Origin: Oscarella lobularis
Taxonomy: Eukaryota; Porifera; Homoscleromorpha; Homosclerophorida; Oscarellidae
Direction: 5' to 3'
Length of the DNA stretch: 64,000 nt
Assembly: GCF_947507565.1 (NCBI RefSeq)
Contig: NC_089176.1
Coordinates: forward strand, 682,001-746,000
Of the stretch, positions 55,848 to 64,000 are shown in pieces. How positions within the stretch are numbered: position 1 is the first letter of the stretch; each line of letters starts with the position of its first letter. The notes under the pieces are model-generated. The model was not told where the DNA came from and did no database searches. It worked only from the letters and a program-made list of their open reading frames with translations. The translations under genes and the position numbers were made by a program.

Positions 55848-57433
55848 TTAGGACTTTGTTAGACCTTTGGATTCATCGATGACGTCCACATAGTCCTCGG
55901 GACAGTCATCATCCTTGATCACGTACGTCCTTGGAACCAGACCCCGTTCGCCAACGGGCATCCCACTCTCGTCTACCAACCTCCCCGCCCACCAATTCTC
56001 ATTATCCCGAAAATCAATGAGAATCTCATCGCCTTTTCGAAATATAAGCTCGTCCTTCTCGCCGCCCTCAAAGTCATAGAGAGCACGACAAAGAAATGGA
56101 TCTTCGCCGGGAAGCGCGGGCGGCACACTGGAAAGACTAGGCATGCACGTTTCCGCTTCCTGATACTTAGCCACTTCTTCAGGGCCAAATTCGACGGGAA
56201 CCTCGTACTCGGTCGCATACGTTTTAATCGATTTCTCAATGGCGGCGACCCAGTCGTTCATCTCGCTCTCGTTCGCCGCCGCGAAATAGGACGACGCGTA
56301 TGCCGGATGTGACAATTCCATCACATGCGCCATCTTGTGCGCAAAAACTGATGACGTCATTTTGTAGTTGACCAACGAGAGGCAGTCCTTCGCCTGCGCG
56401 TCGCTCTCCTTTTCGGCGTAGGCGAAACGCTCGCGTTTGACGAGACACCAACGCCGCTTCCACCGACCCTTGCGATCGCGCTTCAAGAGGTAGCCGGATA
56501 TCGTCGCATTCGCCTTGGCATTCGTCAAGTCCATGCGCGATTTTTCGCGATGGCGAGTCGGCGCCGATGTCGGCGTCGGCGTCGCGGCTGGCGTTGGTGC
56601 CGACGCCGACGCCGGACTATCGGGCGGCGTCGATTCGTCGGCCGACGCCGTAAAACTGCCCCATGACGCGCGTTTCTTCAACGTCGCCTTGAGATTGCGC
56701 AGAGCTCTCATCATCGACACGCGACGCCCCGATCCCTTGTCCCCGCCCCCCGTTGCGCTGTCTACGATCGGTGGCACGTGATCGGCTATTTCGTCCTCTT
56801 CCAATAGCTCCAATTCGTCTTTTTCGTTGTCGCCCTTCGCAACGACGGGTGCGCTCTCGCTCTTACTTTTCTTCTTCTTCGGTTTCTTCTTTGCCTTCTC
56901 CTTTTCCTTCTTACTTTTCGGCTCCGTTGAGGCGGAAGCGGGGGCGGGGGCTTTATTTGCAACTATCGGCGTGTTTTCCTCCCCCTCGTCCTCTTCGAGA
57001 AGTTCCAACGGATCGGCACTAGGGCTACGCTCGTTCTGCTCGTCCCGCGTCGTCAGAGGCGGCGACATTTCGACGTATTCCCGTTTCGGCGAGCGTTTGA
57101 CGACATTTTCGTATCCTTTCGATTCGGGCTTTTCTTCCTTTTCTTGGCGGGTAACTGCCGCCGTTGCCGATTGCTGGCGAAGTTGTTTCAGGGCGTGGCA
57201 GATCTTCTGCTCGGCGGAGACGAGGCGATTGTAGAGAGCGGCGCGACTGCGATCGTAGTCGTTCGGTAGAACGTTCGCGCGGCCCAGTTCGAGGCAGAAC
57301 AATTCCGAATCTTCGCCGGGGAGAAAATAAAAGAGAGCGAAGCACGTCAAGGTTTCTCCTTCCTGTTTTTACGAGGCGCACCCCCGCGCTTACCGCATAC
57401 GAGATCCCGCAGTTGTTTGAGAAGCGTTTCCAT
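55848..57433 (-). CDS. SKAP-like adaptor B: N-terminal helix, PH domain, SH3 domain
   Basis: Paralogue of its neighbours. Exon 1 starts at 57433 (METLLKQLRDLVC). A short intron ends within GCGAAG, and exon 2 continues DSELFCLELGRANVLPNDYD then LVSAEQKICHALKQLRQQ. Tyr motifs GYENVV and REYVEM follow, then acidic LELLEEDE repeats and a Lys-rich helix (KSKKEKEKAKKKPKKKKSK). The PH domain is ISGYLLKRDRKGRWKRRWCL then KRERFAYAEKESD and MNDWVAAIEKSI. The SH3 is near the C-terminus: CRALYDFEGGEKDELIFRKG, ENWWAGRL, GERGLVPRTYV, with CPEDYVDVIDESKG after it. The SH3 keeps the ALYDF, WW and P..Y ligand-binding residues, unlike A, where ALYDF is replaced. About 510 residues, ending at 55848. Confidence 0.8.
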
Positions 57434-57721
57434 CTCGCTCGCTGTGGCAGAAGGTGCCGTAGCGGCTAGGCAAACGGGGGAGGAGGGAGGTGCGTCACGC
57501 CGCCACAAACTGTAACAAATAGAACAAAAGGCAAGCCACGCATGCGCATTTACACACTTTTAGTAATAAAACCCGCTTTCGAGATAGTCACGTGCGAAAG
57601 AGGTCTACTTGGCGTAGGAGGGGTCACATTGAAAAATGCTGTCAGAGTTAGGAGCCACAAGTTAATACGGCATCTGGTTTCTTATTCAAACATCACCTGT
57701 GCCTGTCACCCACCATCTATG

Positions 57722-57728
57722 CTGTCAC
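57722..57728. repeat. Target-site duplication, left copy
   Basis: CTGTCAC immediately before the left terminal inverted repeat. The same heptamer follows the right repeat at 59215-59221. An 8-bp reading, GCTGTCAC, is also possible. Confidence 0.75.
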
Positions 57729-57816
57729 CATAGATATAAAAATAGAGGGATTGGCAACTCCCTCCTTATCACGTGATTTACGTGGTCCTAGGGTAGTTAC
57801 GTTCCCATTCACCATC

Positions 57817-58257
57817 ATGTCCGCTCTTGTACGCGCTCTTGAAGCTACGCTGCAGTCCAACGTCACTTCTGCCGTATCCCATCGATACGAAAAGCTGAAG
57901 AAAGACGCCGGAACGCTTCTCCAAGACGAATTTCGTCATCGTCTTCTAAAATTTGGCGAAGAGCTCACCAAAAACGTCCAGGACTGCTTTCCTGTTCTCT
58001 CTTCCCGTCCTTGGAGACCTTCCGATCGCGAAAAGTGCCTTGAAGCTTTCATGGCACTTCGAATCGACGTGCTTCCTCAACTCTGGAAGTCGTTCTACGC
58101 TGAGATTGAGATGTGCGACGACGATCCTCTGCTTCCGCAGTGTGTCAATAGGAGGCTATTTGAGATTTGTTTAAGTGAGCATTTGGAGAGTGGGGCCGCA
58201 TCTGCCAGTGCCACTGAAGAAGGCCACTCGACCGTCTGTGGATACGCAAACTTGTAA
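57817..58257 (+). CDS. Uncharacterised 147-residue ORF inside the TIR element
   Basis: A single open frame from MSALVRALEATLQSNVTSAV to VCGYANL. It is mostly helical-looking, with RYEKLKKDAGTLLQDEFRHR and LKFGEELTKNVQDCF, then RPWRPSDREKCLEAFMALRI, DVLPQLWKSFYAEIEMCDDD and CVNRRLFEICLSEHLES. No signal peptide, zinc ligand set or DDE triad is apparent. The Met at 57817 is preferred over the in-frame Met at 57751, because the longer form overlaps the terminal repeat. Codon use and the compact ATG context look genuine. It may be an accessory transposon protein or a captured host exon. Confidence 0.5.
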   Translation: MSALVRALEATLQSNVTSAVSHRYEKLKKDAGTLLQDEFRHRLLKFGEELTKNVQDCFPVLSSRPWRPSDREKCLEAFMALRIDVLPQLWKSFYAEIEMCDDDPLLPQCVNRRLFEICLSEHLESGAASASATEEGHSTVCGYANL

Positions 58258-59180
58258 GCCCCGCTGAAGTGTCCAAGACAACCGAATGAGTCATTGCGGA
58301 ACGCAGATCCGTCTCGCCAGACAGAGCGACGACTCTCGAACACAGCAGTTTTCCTTCCGCCTGTTGCACGCTCCACCGTACCATTTCCTCTTCAAAATCG
58401 AGCGTTGTGTCTAAATGCGCGCAAATAATTCAGATACGAAGAACGCACGTCTCTTCGAAAAGGTACCACTTTCAGTCGACTGATTTCCAGACGATTCGAT
58501 AGTTGCAGCCTGAGCTGACGAACGAGGGCGATGTCTGCTGTATTTTTTCCGAGTGAAGCGATTTTTCTTCCTCAAAGGCATTCTAGGGACAAAATAAAAA
58601 GTAATTACGCCAAAAAACATTTAAGCAAAAGAAGTTTAGCGCCATAAGTCACGTGCCAGTTAGAGGTCACTAGAAAGGGTCAGCCTGAGAGTAAAGACAG
58701 GCAGAGAGAACAACTGCTTATGCCAGTTCCACGCAGAAATGACTCTTCTTTATGATAATCGACAGTGAAGAGAAGCCAAACGCACGGGCAATGAGCCAAC
58801 CTATCCGCAGTTGAGTCACTACAAATGACGAAAAACGGCCGCTGTGTCTAAAGGAAAGGTTTAGCGGCCTCTACAGAACGCCTATTCCACGCCAGGACAA
58901 CTGGCAAGCCTAATTATGAGCGTACGAGCATAGCGCGAACGAGCGTTACTTCCCCAACCTGTCCGCAGTTGGGCGAGGTGCAATTTGTCCATATCGGCGC
59001 CATACATAGCCGTACGAATTCCCGCAGTGTACTATGGAGCTTCTGACCTTTCGAATTATCACTTCGAATCGTAGGGAGAACTCCGGGAGACTCTTAGCTT
59101 GTGTTTCGGTAAGCAAGATTCGAGCGCATCCGGGAAAAAACGTAACTACCCTAGGGCCAGCTATTGATCACGCGTAAAGG
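58258..59180. other. Remainder of the TIR element, no supported gene
   Basis: Minus-strand open frames LRKKNRFTRKKYSRHRPRS and VRWSVQQAEGKLLCSRVVAL could be joined only through a 27-bp intron, shorter than any other here. No product is recognised. Confidence 0.4.
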
Positions 59181-59339
59181 GGGAGTTGCCAATCCCTCTA
59201 TTTTTATATCTATGCTGTCACGCAAGCGCCGCGTGCATAGCGCGCTATACCGCAGCACTTCCGTCTTCTATTTCACACCGTTTCCTTGTTCGCTGAAAGG
59301 AAAGTGTGCCTCGTCGCGAAGGAAAGAAAGCCGATAAAA

Positions 59340-61111
59340 ATGGACACGTTCGTCAACGAAGCTAAACGAGTCCTTACCGGTAAGGTTACGAGTATCCGTG
59401 ATGCAATGTAGTTGCGCCTTCTCTCATCGAAAAACACGGAAGCCAAAACGATCCGCGACCGGTAACATGGTTGCCTTTGCTAACGTCTAGACCGAAATAT
59501 AGAGCATAGGCACTCAAAAAAACGACAAATCGATCTCAATACCGCGACTGTATGTATGGTCATGATTTCGACCGCGAGCTAATTTCGCTAATTTAAATGT
59601 TCCCCCGCAACTTTGACCGCGTAACTGGCCACCCTACATATAGATTCTCGCAATACTCGGGGCCCGTCCTGTCTTCCTCGATACTTTCTTTATATAGTGT
59701 ATATCAACATAATGATAATAGGCGCGCCTGCACGTCCTTTCACCCCGCCCTTATTATCTCTTTCTCTTCTCGCGAAGACGTCGAAAGATTTCTCGTCAAA
59801 ATCGCGAAAAAACTCCCGACGGCGCTCGATCGCGAGCGCGACGTCTTCGTTCAAAAGATCAAGGAACTATTGCAGAGCGCCGAAGCGGCGGAAAGACGTC
59901 GCGCTAGCATCGCCATCGGTCGCGGGGGAACGTTGAAAGCGAAGCCGACATCTGGACGACGTCCGTCCGGGGTAAGTTATAAGAATAAATACCAAATTAA
60001 GCCACGCCCCCGCAAATGATACCTAATTAATATTTAGACGACGTCGCAAGTCGAAGACGACGAACTTAATGAGGATGCCGATCCGGAATCGGTGAACCCC
60101 GACGATGACGTCTACGTACCTCCTAAGGAGTCCGTCGAGGACGAGCAATACTTGGCCATCGACGACGCGTCGCCGCCCGACAACTATTTGATCATGCACA
60201 AACTTCCGCCGCCGTTGCAACAGGAGCAGGAGCAACGACGCGCTTCGCTCATATCGGAAGGCGGTGGGAGCGTCGGGGGCGGCGGCGATGACGTCAAAAA
60301 GAAGAAGGGCGCAAAGAAAGCGGCCGTGTCGCTGAAGGAAATCGTCGGCGACGCTCAACAGGAAGGCGTCGTGAAGAGAAAGAAGGATAAGCTTCTCGGC
60401 GCGAAGAAGTGGATCGAGCAGCACGTCGTTCTTCGAGACGATTCGATGTATATCGCCGACAAGGGGAGCGACGAAGTTCGCGAGGTCTACGTCTTGACGA
60501 GTTGCGCGATCGACGTGTGCAAGCCGGAGAAGCAGCAGCAGCACGTCTTCCAAATCAAATCGAAAACGACGAAGACGTCGCTGATGTTCGCCGCGTCGAA
60601 CGTCGCCGAACTGCAGGACTGGGTGCGCGCATTAAAGAGAGCGACCGTTCACGACGCGCAGTCGACGCACAGCGAGCCGACGGAACAGGCGGATGACGTC
60701 GAGGACGATGAGGTGTACGAAGTACCGGAGGAGCAGCCGGCGACGAAACTGCGAGCGAGAGATTCGACGTCGTCTTCTTCTTCTGTTCCCAAGCAACCGG
60801 CGGTTCCTCCCGATCGACGATCGTCTCGTCGATCGACTGTTGCCGTCGATACGACGACGACTCACGGCGGCATCTTCTATCCGAAGGACAGGCGGGTTCG
60901 CTTTGACGCTATCTACGTTGCCGTCTACGATTGCGCGTCCGAGTCGACGGACGAGGTCGAGCTGGAGCGCGGGGATCTCATCTGGATTGACTACAGGGAG
61001 CACAAGGATTGGTGGGTCGGGACGAAGCAGTCGTCCGATGGCGCGTTCAAAGGAAAGCGAGGCTTCGTGCCGTCCGCCTATCTTGCTCTGGCCTACGAAA
61101 AGTGCAAATGA
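59340..61111 (+). CDS. SKAP-like adaptor C: N-terminal helix, PH domain, SH3 domain
   Basis: Third paralogue, transcribed away from A and B. Exon 1 is MDTFVNEAKRVLT at 59340. The intron (about 59380-59778) falls at the same place and phase as in A and B, and exon 2 continues DVERFLVKIAKKLPTALDRE with VFVQKIKELLQSAEAAERRR. Another intron (about 59971-60038) follows RRPSG. Then come acidic Tyr motifs (DDDVYVPPKE, DEQYLAIDD, DNYLIMHK), a PH domain (KKWIEQHVVLRDDSMYIADK, CAIDVCKPEKQQQHVFQIKS, LQDWVRALKRAT), DEVYEVPEEQ and a C-terminal SH3 (VYDCASESTDEVELERGDLI, KDWWVGTKQSSD, GKRGFVPSAYL). Stop 61109-61111. About 400 residues, closest in size to vertebrate SKAP1/2. The first PH strand is shortened, lacking the GYL start. 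Confidence 0.8.
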
Positions 61112-61399
61112 CTTTGGGAGATGAATAGATAGGTGTACCAGGGGTATGTTTTCTCTTTCTTCTTTTCATTTTTTAGTTGCCTTAGAACACGATGCTATTA
61201 CTGTACTTAGTTTTTTTAGTACTTTCTGTTACTCTTTTTAGATTCGCGATTAGTTGGGAGATCAGAAGGGCTTTTGTGCTATGAAAATAAATCTAAAGAC
61301 AGAGATATGTGAGCTGCTTTGTTTGATACACAACGAGTTAGAAATTGTCCATATGAAAATAATACGTTACCGGAATTATGGCACGTGCGAAAAGGCGCT
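61112..61399. other. Convergent 3' ends of SKAP-like C and the SLC15-like gene
   Basis: AATAAA on the plus strand near 61285 (gaaaataaatc) probably ends the SKAP-like C transcript. No coding exon was seen. Confidence 0.45.
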
Positions 61400-63172
61400 T
61401 TACTCCTGAAAACTTTCTCTGCTGCCAACGTACGACGCCCTTCGTGTGTAGCCGTGATACTTGATATCGGCGAAAATAAAAAAGGCCAGACTTCCTATTG
61501 TGAACCAGGCGAGAAGAATAAAATAGTTCCATATTGGCCGCGGACTTTCTTGGCAATCGTCCGGACCTCTCGTAATTCCAAAATACCACGACGGCTGCGT
61601 TTTCTTGACGATCTCAATCACGGCGAAGCTCAACACGTAGGCAACGCCGTACAGCATCTGTAACATAGAATAGGCAATCGTCTTATATTCCCTCGGTGCG
61701 CGTCCGAGAACGAACTCCATCACGCCGACGAAGGCGAGAACCTCGGCGACACCAATGAGAAGATATTGCGGCACTTGATAGAAAACGGAAAGATTGGAAA
61801 AGCAGTTGGGCTCGGTGTAATGGTAATAAAACGTCGACGTCGAGTAATGGATCAATCGCTTCGCCTTCCACTGAACAATGGCTGCAGCAAGACACGCCAA
61901 ACCGGCGAGAAACATACCCAATCGCATTCGCGCTTGAAACGAGAGCGGCGATTTGACACATCGCTCATATAAGGGACGAATGACGTAGAGCATCAGAGGT
62001 ACAGTGAGTACGACGGACGTAGGGTCGATGATCGCTGGAATGAGCCACCAGCCAGTGAACGATGCTCTCGTTATCGTAGCGTTGATGCCGACATTATCGG
62101 GCCACTTGAGCCGCATCGTCTGCTCGGCAAACGACGTCGCGTATTGCGATTGAACGACGAAGAAGAATAGCATCGATGTGACGTACGGAACAATTGTCCC
62201 AAGTTTGATGGCGTTGTCGCGTCGCGCCAGTTCTCCGCGTCTCCATTGCCTTGGCAACGGAGCATCTTCCGCCGACGGCGTCTTGTACCAAGCAGTACGA
62301 CAAATAATCGAACACTTGGGAAAAGACTTCCAATCGGGCTTATAGTGACGCAATCGTTTTCGCGAAATAATCAATAGAGAGAGAACGAGAAAGAGACAAA
62401 CGGGAACGAGTATGTAAACGTAACCATATTCTCGCCTATAGTTGGGCTCGTGATTAAGATCGATAAGCTCGCTCCAGAATTTCGGACTCAGCATGCCGTT
62501 GTAAATTTCGCCGACGAGGCCGCCAATATTGATGGCGAAGTACGACCAACCGACGAACGCTTCGAGATGTCGTCGACGCTGATGTTCGTTATAGGCGAGC
62601 TGTTCGAGCATGTACGGCAACATGACGGCACGCACGGCGGCACCGCACACGGCGACGACGCCGATGCCGACGAAATAGAAGACTTTCGCGGCGACGTTTA
62701 CGCGATCTTTCGCTTCGGATTTCGTCGCGGCGAGAAAGAGCGACGACGCGTAGACGAAAACGCCGCCGATCGTGTACGGAATCAAGGCGACGACGAGAAC
62801 TTTGTAGTGACCGAGTTTACGGTCGCACGCGTAGCCCCACAAAGGCGATAGGAGAAACGTTGTCGCGACGAAGAGAAGCGACACGATGTCGGCGATGGAT
62901 ACGCCCATGCAGTAGCGGGTGTACCTGCGGACGTTGATCGATACGATGTACCAGGCGGCGCGTTCGAGTGTCTGCAAGAGAAGAAGGAGAAGGAGTCTCG
63001 CGATTGCCGGCGACACTGAGGTGGAGAGTCGCGAGAGAGTTCGTCGTCTTTGCGCCGCGCGCGTTCCAATTGACGCGTATCGAGCCGACTGAATCAGTTG
63101 TTCCGAGTCCGAGTCGTATTCTGCGTCTATGCTGCCCTTCTTCATGGTTGTGTTTTGAGTCGCACGTGACAC
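61400..63172 (-). CDS. SLC15/POT-family proton-coupled oligopeptide-type transporter
   Basis: Single-exon, 590 residues, about 12 TM segments, major facilitator superfamily, POT branch (peptides, histidine and related substrates; plasma or lysosomal membrane). TM1 is LLLLLLLQTLERAAWYI. The TM2-TM3 loop is FLLSPLWGYACDRKLGHYKV, the MFS G...D+..G/R signature. TM5 is FVGWSYFAINIGGLVGE, corresponding to the PTR2 signature FxxFYxxINxG. Later helices include VPQYLLIGVAEVLAFVGVME and FVLGRAP, matching the P.Y...GE......G.EF..... of the family. The usual ExxER proton-coupling motif reads QTLER, losing the first Glu. A Met at 63145 is an alternative start. A basic/Ser-rich N-tail precedes TM1, as in SLC15A3/A4. 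Confidence 0.82.
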   Translation of the reverse strand: MSRATQNTTMKKGSIDAEYDSDSEQLIQSARYASIGTRAAQRRRTLSRLSTSVSPAIARLLLLLLLQTLERAAWYIVSINVRRYTRYCMGVSIADIVSLLFVATTFLLSPLWGYACDRKLGHYKVLVVALIPYTIGGVFVYASSLFLAATKSEAKDRVNVAAKVFYFVGIGVVAVCGAAVRAVMLPYMLEQLAYNEHQRRRHLEAFVGWSYFAINIGGLVGEIYNGMLSPKFWSELIDLNHEPNYRREYGYVYILVPVCLFLVLSLLIISRKRLRHYKPDWKSFPKCSIICRTAWYKTPSAEDAPLPRQWRRGELARRDNAIKLGTIVPYVTSMLFFFVVQSQYATSFAEQTMRLKWPDNVGINATITRASFTGWWLIPAIIDPTSVVLTVPLMLYVIRPLYERCVKSPLSFQARMRLGMFLAGLACLAAAIVQWKAKRLIHYSTSTFYYHYTEPNCFSNLSVFYQVPQYLLIGVAEVLAFVGVMEFVLGRAPREYKTIAYSMLQMLYGVAYVLSFAVIEIVKKTQPSWYFGITRGPDDCQESPRPIWNYFILLAWFTIGSLAFFIFADIKYHGYTRRASYVGSRESFQE

Positions 63173-63242
63173 GCTCGCTAATTATGACAGATGGATGTAA
63201 TGTATAATTCAGAATTGTACAAACCTTTAGTAAAAAAGACTG

Positions 63243-64000
63243 CTATTCTTTAGCGGTATACGGCGCTTTTCTCGTATAGCCGTGATACTTGAGATCAGCG
63301 AAAATAAAAAAGGCCAGACTTCCTATTGTGAACCAGGCGAGAAGGACAAAGTAGTTCCAAATTGGCTGCGGAATTCGGTGCTGGCAACTCGAACCTCTCG
63401 GAGTTTCAAAATACCATGATGGCTTTGCTTTCTTGATGATCTCAATAATGGCAAAGCTCAGCACATCAGCAATACCGGACAGCATATGCAACATAGAAAA
63501 AGCAATTGTCTTGTATTCCCTTGGCGCGCGTCCGAGAACGAACTCCCTCACACCGACGATAGTGAAAACCTCAGCGACGCCGATTAAAAAATATTGCGGC
63601 ACTTGATACAACATCGAAACATGAGAATAGCAGCAGTGGACGATGTGATGGTAATAGTATATTGCCGTTGCATGATAGATAAAATCCCCTGCCTTCCACT
63701 GAACAACGGCGGCTGCAAGACAAGCTAACCCAGCGAGAAACATACCCAATCGCATTCGCACTTGAAAAGAGAGCAATGACCTGACACATCGTTCGTACAA
63801 GGGACGAATGACAAAGAGCATTAGAGGCACGGTAATCAGAACAGCAGTTGGGTTAATGATTGATGGAATGAGCGACCAAGCAACGTGTGGTCGTTGTTTC
63901 GTCATCGTAGCGTTGATGTCACTGTTACCGGGCCATGCAAGCCGTACCGTCTGCTCTGGAAATGACGTGGCGTATTGTATTTGGACGACGAAGAAAAAGA
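63243..64000 (-). CDS. Second SLC15/POT-like transporter, 3' part (cut by the right edge)
   Basis: Tandem paralogue about 70 bp from the start of the first copy and in the same direction. The frame is open from the right edge (FFFVVQIQYATSF) to the stop at 63243. It aligns with the C-terminal half of its neighbour at high identity: SLIPSIINPTAVLITVPLML, YERCVRSLLSFQVRMRLGMF, VPQYFLIGVAEVFTIVGVRE, ARPIWNYFVLLAWF-like PQPIWNYFVLLAWF, FADLKYHGYTRKAPYT. Only about 250 residues are visible; TM1 and the ExxER position lie outside the window. The Met at 63905 is internal and is not the start. Confidence 0.85.
   Translation of the reverse strand, partial: FFFVVQIQYATSFPEQTVRLAWPGNSDINATMTKQRPHVAWSLIPSIINPTAVLITVPLMLFVIRPLYERCVRSLLSFQVRMRLGMFLAGLACLAAAVVQWKAGDFIYHATAIYYYHHIVHCCYSHVSMLYQVPQYFLIGVAEVFTIVGVREFVLGRAPREYKTIAFSMLHMLSGIADVLSFAIIEIIKKAKPSWYFETPRGSSCQHRIPQPIWNYFVLLAWFTIGSLAFFIFADLKYHGYTRKAPYTAKE

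Larger units (their letters stand above)
57729..59214. mobile_element. 1.49-kb DNA transposon-like element with 34-bp TIRs
   Basis: 57729-57762 and 59181-59214 are exact inverted copies of 34 bp (beginning CATAGATATAAAAATAGAGG), with imperfect similarity continuing about 14 bp inward. Flanking 7-bp (or 8-bp) direct repeats CTGTCAC fit target-site duplication. Inside are one plus-strand 147-codon ORF, some open minus-strand frames (58384-58095 and 58620-58411), and a right part with two similar motifs (CCAACC.(A/G)TCCGCAGTTG at about 58797 and 58957). No transposase motif was recognised, so it is either non-autonomous or from a superfamily I cannot name. Confidence 0.85.

Overview
The window is eukaryotic and almost certainly from an early-branching animal with a compact genome; a sponge, perhaps a homoscleromorph, is my best guess. 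The evidence is a set of animal genes (ATM, KATNIP, MOSMO, MORN2, a forkhead gene, SKAP-like adaptors, an alpha-2-macroglobulin relative) with very short GT-AG introns, many of them 40-100 bp, and intergenic gaps down to about 50 bp. The species assignment is inference. Splice models below were worked out by eye from reading-frame continuity and recalled family sequences, so exon edges may be off by a few bases.

Layout. 0-11 kb is dense housekeeping: DR1 (minus, cut by the left edge), proline dehydrogenase (plus), a death-domain gene (minus), TRAPPC2L (minus), a two-TM protein (minus), TSEN54 (minus), a forkhead factor (minus) and MOSMO (minus). 11.8-14.9 kb holds a divergent pair sharing a roughly 53-bp promoter: an OleC-like, membrane-anchored AMP-forming ligase (minus) and MORN2 (plus). 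15.2-19.3 kb is an alpha-2-macroglobulin/complement-family gene that stops before its thioester domain.

19.27-23.1 kb is a rearranged block. A copy of the ATM 5' flank is joined to a copy of the ligase/MORN2 head-to-head region. Both copied genes are broken, and the block is interrupted by about 2.4 kb carrying a TCTG microsatellite and a 5'-truncated LINE. 23.9-25.4 kb encodes a PD-(D/E)XK nuclease-like domain fused to an atypical small-molecule/Bud32-like kinase domain, the strongest candidate here for an under-described system. A frameshifted PLAT-domain gene follows.

26.6-39.1 kb is ATM (plus) and 39.4-42.8 kb is VPS51 (plus). 42.9-45.4 kb holds poorly resolved sequence and repeats. 45.6-53.1 kb is KATNIP (minus), with a 5S rRNA gene inside an intron on the same strand. 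53.3-61.1 kb is a cluster of three SKAP-like coiled-coil/PH/SH3 adaptor genes sharing an intron position. A 1.5-kb TIR transposon lies between the second and third. 61.4-64 kb is a tandem pair of SLC15/POT-like transporters, the second cut by the right edge.

The genes do not form one pathway. Local relationships are divergent promoters, tandem duplications (SKAP-like, SLC15-like) and the segmental duplication.
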